Positions 43,352-51,602 of a stretch of DNA of 64,000 bases are shown piece by piece (position 1 is the stretch's first letter; the number at the start of each line of letters is the position of its first letter). This DNA comes from JACCXM01 sp046328335. Its GTDB lineage: Bacteria; Chloroflexota; Chloroflexia; Thermomicrobiales; UBA6265. The notes under the pieces are model-generated. The model ran no database searches and was not told the origin of the DNA. It saw nothing but the letters and a program-made list of their open reading frames with translations. The stretch covers positions 62,001 through 126,000 of the forward strand of contig JAXLWU010000004.1 of NCBI GenBank assembly GCA_046328335.1, read 5' to 3'. The position numbers were made by a program, and so were the translations under genes.

Positions 43352-44603
43352 CGGAGGGTCCATCGCGGCGGCCGCGACTCGGGCCGCTTCGGTTTTGCTG
43401 CGTTGCGACCAACTCGCGGCATGTACGACCGAACCGGGTCGCATCACCCGGCCCTACGGCGCTCCCGCCCTGACCGAGGCCCGCAACGCGGTAGCTGCCT
43501 GGATGCGGGAAAGCGGTTTGGCGGTTCGCGTCGATGCGATCGGCAACCTTCGCGGCCGCTATGAAGGCAGCGACCCCACGGCGCCGGCGCTCCTGCTCGG
43601 GAGCCACCTCGACAGCGTGCGTGACGCTGGCCGCTACGATGGTCCGCTTGGCGTCCTGGTTGCCCTCGCCGCCGTCGCGCGCCTTGCCAGCGAGCGACGC
43701 CGGTTGCCCTTTCCGCTCGAGATCGTCGCCTTTGCGGACGAGGAGGGTCTCCGCTTCCAGGCCACCTACCTCGGCAGCCGCGCCCTTACCGGCACCCTCG
43801 ATCTCGCCCTGCTCGCCTTGCGCGATGCGGAAGGTGTAACCCTCGACGAGGCGATCGCGGCGTGGAGCGGCGATCCCGCGGCCCTCGCCACGGCCGCCCT
43901 GGTCCCCGGTGACGCCTTCGCCTACGTCGAAGTCCACATCGAGCAGGGATCGCACCTCGAAGCGGTCGATGCTCCTCTCGGTGTGGTGACCGCCATCGCC
44001 GGACAGACGCGCGCCACGATCACCTTCCGCGGCGAGGCCGGTCATGCCGGCACGGTGGCAATGGACCGGCGGCGGGACGCCCTCCCCGCCGCGGCGGAAT
44101 TCGCGCTCGCCGTGGAACGGACCGCGCGCGAAACGCCAGAGATGGTTGCCACGGTCGGCTCCCTGACTCTCGAACCTGGAGCGAGCAACGTCATCCCCGC
44201 GGCGGCGCGGCTGACCCTCGACCTTCGCCATCCGGACGACGAGGTTCGCCAACGAGCCGTTGCCATGCTCGAAACGACCGCCCACGCGATCGCGCGGAAC
44301 CGCGGACTGGAATTGGTCTGGACGCTCGTCCAGGAGAACGCGGCGGTCCCGTGCGATCCCGCGCTGACCGCCCGGCTCGAACATGCCGTCGCGGCTATCG
44401 GCGTCCCGGTCGTCCGCTTGCCGTCCGGCGCGGGGCACGACGGGGTCATCATCTCGACCAGGCTCCCGGTGGCGATGCTCTTTGTGCGCTGCCAGGGCGG
44501 GATCAGCCACAACCCTGCTGAGTCCGTGACCGACGACGATGTCGCCGCTGCCATTGCCGCCCTCGATCGTTTTCTCGACATTCAGGCCGGGGAGTGGTCA
44601 TGA
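43341..44603 (+). CDS. allC: Allantoate amidohydrolase (M20 family)
   Basis: This zinc or manganese enzyme has GSHLDSVRDAGRYDGPLGV with metal-binding His and Asp, FADEEGLRFQATYLGS with the catalytic Glu pair, VEVHIEQGSHLE and a C-terminal SGAGHDGVIIS. These separate it from peptidases and point to the allantoate/ureido group, though N-carbamoyl amino-acid amidohydrolases are close. Context between hydroxyisourate hydrolase and allantoinase decides for allantoate. Start GTG 43341 overlaps uraH, and the end overlaps allB (ATGA). Confidence 0.9.
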   Translation: MAADGGSIAAAATRAASVLLRCDQLAACTTEPGRITRPYGAPALTEARNAVAAWMRESGLAVRVDAIGNLRGRYEGSDPTAPALLLGSHLDSVRDAGRYDGPLGVLVALAAVARLASERRRLPFPLEIVAFADEEGLRFQATYLGSRALTGTLDLALLALRDAEGVTLDEAIAAWSGDPAALATAALVPGDAFAYVEVHIEQGSHLEAVDAPLGVVTAIAGQTRATITFRGEAGHAGTVAMDRRRDALPAAAEFALAVERTARETPEMVATVGSLTLEPGASNVIPAAARLTLDLRHPDDEVRQRAVAMLETTAHAIARNRGLELVWTLVQENAAVPCDPALTARLEHAVAAIGVPVVRLPSGAGHDGVIISTRLPVAMLFVRCQGGISHNPAESVTDDDVAAAIAALDRFLDIQAGEWS

Positions 44604-45952
44604 CCCAATTCGATACCATCGTCCGTGGCGGCAACGTGGTCGGCGCGGATGCCGTCGTTCCCGCCGATATCGCCATCGTCGATGCCGCCATCGTGGCCAT
44701 CGCGCCGGACCTCGCCGGCACCGCCGGCAGCGAGATCGACGCCCGCGGTCTCCATGTTTTCCCCGGCGCGATCGACATCCATGTCCATTTCAACGAACCG
44801 GGCCGCACCGATTGGGAGGGTTGGACCAGCGGTGCCGCGGCCAGCGCGGCCGGGGGCACGACGGCCGTGGCCGAAATGCCGCTCAACGCCAATCCTCCCA
44901 CGCTCGATGGCGAGTCCTTCGACCAAAAACGGGCGGCGGCGGCAGCGGCATCCGTCGTCGACTTCGCCCTCTGGGGCGGTCTGACGCCCGACAGCCTGGC
45001 CACCATGGACGAACTCGCGGCGCGCGGGGTGATCGGATTCAAGGCCTTCATGTCCGCCTCGGGCACCTCGGAATTCCGCGCCGCTGACGATGCCACCCTG
45101 CTAGCCGGCATGCATACCGCCGCGCGGCTCGGACTGCCGGTTGCCGTTCATGCCGAGAACGACCAGTTGACCAGCGCCTACGCGGCCCAGGCCCGCGCCG
45201 CGGGCCGCGCCGCCATGCGGGACTATCTCCATTCGCGGCCCGCGGTCGCCGAAACCGAGGCCATCTCGCGGGCCATCCACTTCGCGGCCGAAGCTGGCTG
45301 CACCCTCCACATCGTGCACGTCAGCACCGGGCGCGGGGTGGCGATCATCGCCGATGCGCGGGCGAGGGGACTCGACGTCACCGCGGAGACCTGCCCGCAT
45401 TACCTCGTGTTCGACGAGGAAGACGCGGTCCGCCTCGGCGCCGTCGCCAAATGCGCCCCTCCCCTTCGGACGCGAGATGAAGTCGACGCGCTCTGGCAGT
45501 CTCTGTCGCGCGGGGATATCCAGATCGTCGCCTCGGATCACTCCCCCGCCCCGCCAGCCATGAAAGTGGGTGATGATTTCTTCCAGATCTGGGGCGGGAT
45601 CTCCGGTTGCCAGTCGCTGCTGCCGGTGTTGCTCGACGCCGGTCACACCGCACACGGGCTGCCGTTGCCGCTCCTCGCCTCCCTACTGGCCATGGCCCCG
45701 GCGAAGCGATTGCGGTTGGCGCGGAAGGGTCGCCTCGCGCCGGGGTATGATGCCGACCTTGTATTGGTGGACCTGAGCGCCCGCCCGGCCCTGCGCGAGA
45801 GCGATCTGCACTATCGCCACCGCCAGAGTCCGTTCGTCGGGATGCCAGCGGCCCGCGTTGTCCGCACCTTGCGCCGTGGCGAAACGATCGCGCGGGAGGG
45901 ACGGGCAGTCGCGGCATCGCCTGGGCGGTTGATCACACCAGAGTCCACATAG
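44600..45952 (+). CDS. allB: Allantoinase
   Basis: It opens the allantoin ring to allantoate. A dihydroorotase-like amidohydrolase of 450 residues with the metal ligands DIHVHFNEPGRTDWEG, the carboxylated Lys in GVIGFKAFMS, His in VAVHAENDQ and HIVHVSTGRG, and Asp in IVASDHSPAPPAMK. The GRTDWEGWTSG segment is specific to allantoinases. ATG 44600 overlaps the preceding stop, so the two genes are coupled. Confidence 0.95.
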   Translation: MTQFDTIVRGGNVVGADAVVPADIAIVDAAIVAIAPDLAGTAGSEIDARGLHVFPGAIDIHVHFNEPGRTDWEGWTSGAAASAAGGTTAVAEMPLNANPPTLDGESFDQKRAAAAAASVVDFALWGGLTPDSLATMDELAARGVIGFKAFMSASGTSEFRAADDATLLAGMHTAARLGLPVAVHAENDQLTSAYAAQARAAGRAAMRDYLHSRPAVAETEAISRAIHFAAEAGCTLHIVHVSTGRGVAIIADARARGLDVTAETCPHYLVFDEEDAVRLGAVAKCAPPLRTRDEVDALWQSLSRGDIQIVASDHSPAPPAMKVGDDFFQIWGGISGCQSLLPVLLDAGHTAHGLPLPLLASLLAMAPAKRLRLARKGRLAPGYDADLVLVDLSARPALRESDLHYRHRQSPFVGMPAARVVRTLRRGETIAREGRAVAASPGRLITPEST

Positions 45953-45985
45953 TCCGTCGCTGCCGACGGTCAGGAGTTCAGTTTC

Positions 45986-47401
45986 ATGGCCATGTGGCAG
46001 GAATACCGGCAACCACAATCGCTGGAGGAGGCGCTCGCGCTCCTCGCCGCGCGCGCTGGTGAGGCGCGGCTGGTCGCCGGGGGCACCGATGTCGTGGTCG
46101 AACTCTCGCGCGGCATCAGGCCCACGCGGACGCTGATCGACATCACGGCGATTCCCGGCTTGCGCCAGATTTCGCAAGCGGACGGGATCATCACCCTGGG
46201 CGCGCTCACGACGCATAACGATGTCGTTGCCTCCCCCATCTGCCGGGATGGCGCGCTGCCCCTCGCCCAGGCGTGCTGGGAAGTCGGCGCGCCGCAACTG
46301 CGCACGCGAGGCACGGTCGCGGGAAACCTCGTCACCGCCTCCCCCGCCAACGACACCATCACCCCCTGATCGCGCTCGACGCGGAACTCCTCCTCGTCAG
46401 CGCCCGTGGGGAACGACGCCTGCCGCTTGCCAACTTCTATCTTGGTGTGCGGCGCACCGCTGGCCCCGGACAGATTGGTGCGCGAAATCCGGATTCCGGC
46501 GCTGACCGCCAATCAGCGCGGCCAGTTCATCAAACTCGGTTTGCGCCGGGCCCAGGCGATCTCCGTCATCGACGCGGCGGTGATCCTCACTTTCGACGGC
46601 AAGACCGTCACCGAGGCGCGGATCGCGCTTGGCTCCCTTGCCCCGACCATCGTGCGCGCCAGCGCCGCCGAAGCATCCCTCGTCGGCCAGCCGCTGACCC
46701 AGGAGCGGTGTGACGCCGCCGCGGCGCTGGCGCTGGAGGCCGTCTCCCCCATCGACGACGTGCGCGGCAGCGCCGCCTATCGCCTCATCACGCTGCGCAA
46801 TCTGCTGGCGCGCACCCTGCTCGATCTGGGGGAGGGCAAGGCGGCGTCAGCCCTGCCAGCCAATCCGGTTCTGCTCGATACCACCGGCGAGGCGTGGGAC
46901 CGGCTCACTCCCGGCGGCGAGCCGTTCACGGGCACGATCCGCACCCGGATCAACGGGCGCCCCGTCGCACTCCGCGATTCGGCTCACGGCACGCTGCTCG
47001 ATGCCCTGCGCAACGAGGGGGGGCTGACCGGAACCAAGGAGGGGTGCGCCGAGGGGGAATGCGGCGCCTGCACGGTCTGGCTGAATGGTCAGGCGGTGAT
47101 GTCCTGTCTCGTGCCCGCACCGCAGGCCCATAACGCGGAGGTCACCACCATCGAGGGTCTGGCCGCCAGCGCGACGAACGACGCCGGATTGCATCCCTTG
47201 CAGCAGGCCTTCGTCGAAGAAGGCGCGGTCCAGTGCGGCTACTGCATTCCCGGCATGCTCATGGCCGGCGCGAAACTCCTCGCCGAGCAATCCCAACCCG
47301 AGCTAGCCGCCATCCAGACCGCGCTCAGCGGCAACATCTGCCGCTGCACCGGCTACCGCAAGATCTTCGCGGCGGTCCGCGCCGCGGGAGGCGCCTCATG
47401 A
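45986..47401 (+). pseudogene. Xanthine dehydrogenase FAD + [2Fe-2S] fused subunit, with two compensating frameshifts
   Basis: The first 127 codons encode the start of an FAD-binding subunit (ARLVAGGTDVVVELSRG, TRGTVAGNLVTASPAND). A TGA at 46367-46369 follows a run of five C; one more C gives LIALDAELLLVSARGERRLP in the next frame. Near 46455-46465 the frame returns to the original, continuing APDRLVREIRIPAL. The C-terminal third is a [2Fe-2S] domain: CAEGECGACTVWLNG and CGYCIPGMLM...CRCTGY with all eight Cys. FAD and Fe-S parts are thus one chain. Loss of one base and gain of another within 100 bases could be sequencing errors or real damage. It overlaps the Mo subunit by 4 bases. Confidence 0.8.
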
Positions 47402-49608
47402 CCCGCGCCAGTGTCATCGGGGAACCACTGCCCCGCCACGACGCCCTTGGCAAGGTGACCGGTGAAACCCGCTATCCCGGCGATCTCCTCGCCGCGGATA
47501 CGCTGCGGATGCAGGTGGTCTACGCCGGACGGCCCCACGCCCGCGTCGTCGCGATCGACACCTCGTGCGCCCTCGCCGTACCCGGCGTCGTCGCCGTCCT
47601 CACCGGCGCCGACGTTCCCTACAACGGATTCGGCCTGATCGATCACGATCAACCGGTCCTGTGCGACAGCGTTGTCCGCTTCTGCGGCGACAAAGTCGCC
47701 GTCGTCGTTGCCGAAAGCGACGAAGCCGCCACGGCGGGCGCGGCGCTCGTTGCCGTCACCTATGACGATCTTCCGGCGGTCACCGATCCCCGTGCCGCGC
47801 TGGAACCGGACGCGCCGCTGGTCCATGCCACCCGCGGTTCGAATCTCCTGGTGCGCATCCCGATCCGCAAGGGCGATGTCGAGGCCGCGCTGGCCGCCGC
47901 GGATGTGGTCATCACGGGCGAGTTTTCCACCTCCTGGCAGGAACACGCCTTCCTCCAGCCGGAGGCCGGTATCGCCTGGGTCGATGACCGGGACCGCGTC
48001 ATCGTCGAGACGGCCGGGCAATGGCTGCACGAGGACCGCAAGCAGATCGCGACCGTGCTCGGTCTGCCGGAAGAGCAGGTCGTCATTCGTTACGCCGCAA
48101 TCGGCGGCGCCTTTGGGGGGCGAGAAGATCTTTCCGTCCAGCATCTGCTCGCGCTCGCCGCCTGGAAACTGCGGCGCAAGGTCGGCATCGTCTGGAGCCG
48201 GGAGGAATCGATTCTGGCGCACCACAAGCGCCACCCCATGCACATCCGTTGCACGTGGGGCGCGAGCCAGGACGGCACGATCACGGCGGTCGACGCCGAA
48301 TTCGTCGCCGACGGCGGCGCGTATGCCTCGACCAGCGCCGAGGTGACGAAAGTCGCCGCCCTGTTTGCCTCCGGTGTCTACGAAGTGCCGAATGTCCGCG
48401 TCATCGGGAATGCCGTCTACACCAACAACATCCCGAGCGGCGCCTTCCGCGGCTTTGGCGCCCCGCAGGCCCATTTCGCCGCGGAGTCGATGGTCACCCG
48501 TCTCGCCCGTGCCATTGGCATGGACCCGATCGAGTTTCGTCGCCGCAACATCTATCGCGAAGGAGCGATCGAGCCGACCCAGCAGCCGTTGCCGCCGGGA
48601 GTCAGCGCGCTCCCCGTCCTCGATCGCTGCGTCGAGGAGGCCGAGCGCCGCTTTGGCGGCACGCGACTGGAGGGCGCCACCGACGCGGCTCGTCCCTGGG
48701 TGCGCCGCGGTATCGGCATCGCCGCCGGAATCAAGAATCTCGGCTATTCCTTCGGCTACCCCGAGCAGTCGACGGCGACGGTCGAGATCACCGGCCGAGG
48801 TGAACCGGAGCACGCCGTGGTCCGCGTCGGCGCGGCGGACGTCGGTCAGGGCACGCATCTCGCCTTGCGCCAGGTGGCCGCGGAAGCAACCGGGTTGCCT
48901 CTCGATGCCATCACCATGATTACTGACGACTCATCCGCAGCGCCCAACGCCGGGAGCGCCTCCGCCTCCCGCCTGACCCTGATGGCCGGGCGCGCCGTGC
49001 ACGACGCGGCGGCGCGGGCGCTGGCGCGCTACGAAGGCACCGACGAGGAGCGGGTCGAGGAGACGGTCACGTTCCGTCCCGCGGCAACCACGATGCTCGC
49101 CGAGGATGACGGCTCCGGCATCCCAAACTATTGCTATGGCTACGCGGCGCAGGCGGTCGAGGTTGAAGTCGATACCCTGACCGGTCAGGTGGGGGTGACG
49201 AAGGTCATCTCCGTCCACGATGTCGGCCGGGCGATCAACAGGCAGCAGGTGGAAGGGCAGATCGAAGGCTGTCTCGCCCAGGCGATCGGCTACGCGCTGC
49301 TGGAAGACCTCAAGACGCGCGACGGCGTCATCCTCACTCCGCACCTGAGCACGTATCTCCTGCCGACCGCACTCGACATGCCGGAGGAGATCGTGCCGGT
49401 CGTGCTCGAACTGGCCGATCAGCACGGCCCCTTCGGCGCGCGGGGTGTCGCGGAGATGCCGCTCGTCCCCTTTCTGCCTGCCGTCGCCGCCGCGGTCCAC
49501 GACGCCACCGGCGTCTGGCTCAGCGAGCAGCCGTTCACGCCGGAACGGGTCCTCGCCGCGCTCGAATCAAACGCCGCCGGTGCGGTGGCCGGATCGACGG
49601 AACGATAA
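47398..49608 (+). CDS. Xanthine dehydrogenase, molybdenum-binding subunit
   Basis: The 736-residue catalytic subunit of the molybdenum hydroxylase family oxidises hypoxanthine or xanthine to urate. Cofactor-binding segments are IGGAFGGREDLSVQ, SGAFRGFGAPQAHFAAES, and VRVGAADVGQGTHLALRQV. The active-site Glu lies in GVAEMPLVPFLPAVAAAVHDATG. QAVEVEVDTLTGQV and HDVGRAINRQQVEGQIEG end the domain. The gene order after allantoinase and the fused FAD/Fe-S gene makes xanthine the likely substrate, although related aldehyde and nicotinate enzymes share the motifs. ATG 47398 overlaps the previous stop. Confidence 0.9.
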   Translation: MTRASVIGEPLPRHDALGKVTGETRYPGDLLAADTLRMQVVYAGRPHARVVAIDTSCALAVPGVVAVLTGADVPYNGFGLIDHDQPVLCDSVVRFCGDKVAVVVAESDEAATAGAALVAVTYDDLPAVTDPRAALEPDAPLVHATRGSNLLVRIPIRKGDVEAALAAADVVITGEFSTSWQEHAFLQPEAGIAWVDDRDRVIVETAGQWLHEDRKQIATVLGLPEEQVVIRYAAIGGAFGGREDLSVQHLLALAAWKLRRKVGIVWSREESILAHHKRHPMHIRCTWGASQDGTITAVDAEFVADGGAYASTSAEVTKVAALFASGVYEVPNVRVIGNAVYTNNIPSGAFRGFGAPQAHFAAESMVTRLARAIGMDPIEFRRRNIYREGAIEPTQQPLPPGVSALPVLDRCVEEAERRFGGTRLEGATDAARPWVRRGIGIAAGIKNLGYSFGYPEQSTATVEITGRGEPEHAVVRVGAADVGQGTHLALRQVAAEATGLPLDAITMITDDSSAAPNAGSASASRLTLMAGRAVHDAAARALARYEGTDEERVEETVTFRPAATTMLAEDDGSGIPNYCYGYAAQAVEVEVDTLTGQVGVTKVISVHDVGRAINRQQVEGQIEGCLAQAIGYALLEDLKTRDGVILTPHLSTYLLPTALDMPEEIVPVVLELADQHGPFGARGVAEMPLVPFLPAVAAAVHDATGVWLSEQPFTPERVLAALESNAAGAVAGSTER

Positions 49609-49649
49609 GATCATGCCCGTTGGATACCCCATGGTGGATTTGTGAGACC

Positions 49650-49745
49650 AGCGGTCCGCGGCGCGGGCGGCGCACGCGTCGCGCCCTACGACCGGGACTG
49701 CGTAGGGGCGAGGCCTGCCTCGCCCGCTCCCCCAACCGCGATGCT
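49650..49745. repeat. Family C repeat, inverted pair, copy 3
   Basis: GGGCGGCGCACGCGTCGCGC, CCTACG, then GTAGGGGCGAGGCCTGCCTC form an imperfect inverted pair like that at 3163. It fills the gap after the xanthine dehydrogenase gene. Confidence 0.6.
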
Positions 49746-49775
49746 CCTGGTGCGAGGTCATGGCCCGGCCTCAGA

Positions 49776-50000
49776 TCAGGTCCGGTTCTCTTGCTCGACG
49801 ATCAACTCGCGCACGCGCAGTTGCCCGACCCGCAGATCGTTGACCTCAAGCCGCCCAAACGACGCGCGCTTGACCTTGAGCCGCCCGATCGCCAACGCGC
49901 CGATCGCCAACGCCCCAACCGCGGCCGCGCCAAAGGCCACCGCGCCAATCGCCAGCGCCTTCCATGCCTGAGCGGACATCCTGGGCGGGTGGTATTCCAC
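49776..50000 (-). CDS. 74-residue pentad-repeat protein
   Basis: The start is GTG 50000, 8 bases after AGGAGG. From residue 14 to 68 the sequence reads as eleven five-residue units of the form xxLx(V/I/F): KALAI GAVAF GAAAV GALAI, GALAI GRLKV KRASF GRLEV, NDLRV GQLRV RELIV. This is the period of pentapeptide-repeat beta-helices; the first half is hydrophobic enough to look like a membrane segment. The end is charged (EQENRT). The function is unknown. The frame upstream of this start is GC-rich noise. It is encoded opposite to the purine genes. Confidence 0.55.
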   Translation of the reverse strand: MEYHPPRMSAQAWKALAIGAVAFGAAAVGALAIGALAIGRLKVKRASFGRLEVNDLRVGQLRVRELIVEQENRT

Positions 50001-50093
50001 GGTTGCTACCTCCTGGCGGATACACAAGACGCGGTATTGCTCGGACGGAAGTATCCACTCATCTCGAACCGGGAGTGAGGACCGCCACCCATC

Positions 50094-50130
50094 CCATAGG
50101 GCGCGACGCGTGCGTCGCCCGCGCTCCTCA
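50094..50130 (+). repeat. Family C repeat, single copy
   Basis: ATAGGGCGCGACGCGTGCGT followed by CGCCCGCG, one half of the paired form seen elsewhere. Confidence 0.55.
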
Positions 50131-50224
50131 CCACCATGATGATCTTCCCCTCGACGGCTCCGCGTCGCTCGCGTACGCTGCGGCGCCAAAGGCCATTCGC
50201 CCCGAACACGAGGAGCGCGCGACA

Positions 50225-50641
50225 ATGAGCGAACTGTTGAAGATCACCGCCGGTCAGTACGAATTCCTGGCGAAAATGGAGGACGATGCCGCGCCCAAGA
50301 CCTGCGCCGCCTTTCGCGACCGGCTGCCGTTCCGCAACAAACTGATCCACGTCCGCTGGAGCGGCGAATCGGCCTGGATTCCCCTCGGCGATTTCGATTT
50401 CGGGATCGGTTACGAAAACGCCACCAGTTACCCGGCCCCCGGCCAGATTCTGCTCTATCCCGGCGGCTACAGCGAAACGGAGATCCTCTTTCCCTACGGC
50501 TCCTGCTGCTTCGCCTCGAAGATGGGGCAATTGGCCGGCAACCACTTCCTGACCGTCATCGAGGGGAACCAGCATCTCGCCACGATCGGCAAACAGTGCC
50601 TCTGGGAAGGGGCGCAGGACATCGTCTTCGCTCGGGCCTGA
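50225..50641 (+). CDS. DUF3830 family protein (cyclophilin-like fold)
   Basis: A 138-residue protein of the DUF3830 type: LKITAGQYEFLAKMEDDAAP, HVRWSGESAWIPLGDF and GQILLYPGGYSETEILFPYG. The family has a cyclophilin-like barrel and often sits beside amidohydrolases and uptake systems for nitrogen compounds; its activity is not known. GAGGAGCGCGACA stands before the ATG. It lies between xanthine dehydrogenase and the BMP-type importer, so a role in purine-compound use is possible. The last 46 codons are duplicated 870 bases downstream. Confidence 0.8.
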   Translation: MSELLKITAGQYEFLAKMEDDAAPKTCAAFRDRLPFRNKLIHVRWSGESAWIPLGDFDFGIGYENATSYPAPGQILLYPGGYSETEILFPYGSCCFASKMGQLAGNHFLTVIEGNQHLATIGKQCLWEGAQDIVFARA

Positions 50642-50663
50642 TCGCGATGATCGGCACCATGAC

Positions 50664-50960
50664 TCATGAGCCGGTGGCGGCTTCCTGGGCAAAGCCATAT
50701 CCGGAGCGAAAACACCAGCAGTAGAAATCCTGCATCAGGCAATAACAGCGGTACTCGTCGCTCCGGCAACAGCTGGCTCCATCTGGTGCTGCCGCCGCGC
50801 AGGCGGCGTCGAGGGCAGAGGACGCCGTCTCGCACCCGAGGGAGCGCGGATACGGCGGCCAGCCGCTCGAGGCATCGATGCGGACAGCCTCGTCGCACGT
50901 TTCCGCACCGCGCGGCAGACCGGGACGCGGATATTCCTGACCTAATCGCGCACTGGCCAC
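50664..50960 (-). CDS. Possible small Cys-rich protein (weak)
   Basis: A 98-codon minus-strand frame starting GTG, with nine cysteines, six of them in CCRSDEYRCYCLMQDFYCWC near the end. The clustering is unusual for a chance frame and could bind metal or form disulfides. No SD is seen and no family is recognised; the region around it contains gene remnants, so this may also be debris. Confidence 0.25.
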   Translation of the reverse strand: MASARLGQEYPRPGLPRGAETCDEAVRIDASSGWPPYPRSLGCETASSALDAACAAAAPDGASCCRSDEYRCYCLMQDFYCWCFRSGYGFAQEAATGS

Positions 50961-51098
50961 TTGCAGACGAAGTAGCCACTACCGATTATTCCGCGAAGCC
51001 ACGAGAATTGCAAACCGGTCGCGGTGAACGCCGCAATCAGCGCTCGCCGCGTCGGGCGCGAAGACCGGCATTGCCCGCTCTGGCATGCCTTCCGGGTT

Positions 51099-51350
51099 TC
51101 ATGCTGCCGAACCGCGCGGCATCAGCCGCGACCGCCGCTCTTCGAGTTCGGCGTGCGTGTCGATCTCACCCCGCGCATAGCGTTCGTCGAGGATGGCGAG
51201 GGCGCTTTTCTCCGGGACGCGGATCCCGAACATCGCGGCCCGCCGCGGCTGATTCAGCCATCGCCAGGCAACCAGGACGCCCACGGTGACGACGAACACC
51301 TGAAACGCGAGACGCGCAAAGCGAACGCGATGATGAACAGATTCTCCGCG
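51099..51350 (-). pseudogene. SHOCT-domain membrane protein remnant
   Basis: The minus-strand frame contains one membrane helix (QVFVVTVGVLVAWRWL) followed by a SHOCT-type motif, ALAILDERYARGEIDTHAELEERR. The residues before the helix (LAENLFIIAFALRV) are in a different frame, and beyond them begins the duplicated DUF3830 fragment. The gene thus seems broken at its 5' end. Confidence 0.45.
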
Positions 51351-51374
51351 AGCGGAAGCCCAATACGATCGGTC

Positions 51375-51511
51375 TCCTGCTGCTTCGCCTCGAAGATGGG
51401 GCAATTGGCCGGCAACCACTTTCTGACCGTCATCGAGGGGAACCAGCATCTCGCCACCATCGGCAAGCAGTGCCTCTGGGAAGGGGCGCAGGACATCGTC
51501 TTCGCTCGGGC
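51375..51511 (+). repeat. Duplicated 3' end of the DUF3830 gene
   Basis: The 137 bases match 50501-50637 except at three positions, all third-codon changes that leave the protein the same (Phe, Thr, Lys codons). The frame ends in TAG here instead of TGA. No full gene is attached, so this is a 3' fragment of a second copy. Confidence 0.85.
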
Positions 51512-51602
51512 GTAGCGGGCTGGCAAAGATGCAATAATTCCCCGCAGTTCCCGCCGCGCCCGTCCGGCGTTGTCACAATCGAGCACATGTAGGAGGATCG
51601 GT

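Noticed and set aside
47353..48858. 501-codon minus-strand frame
   Set aside because: Antisense to the xanthine dehydrogenase Mo subunit with no protein motif.
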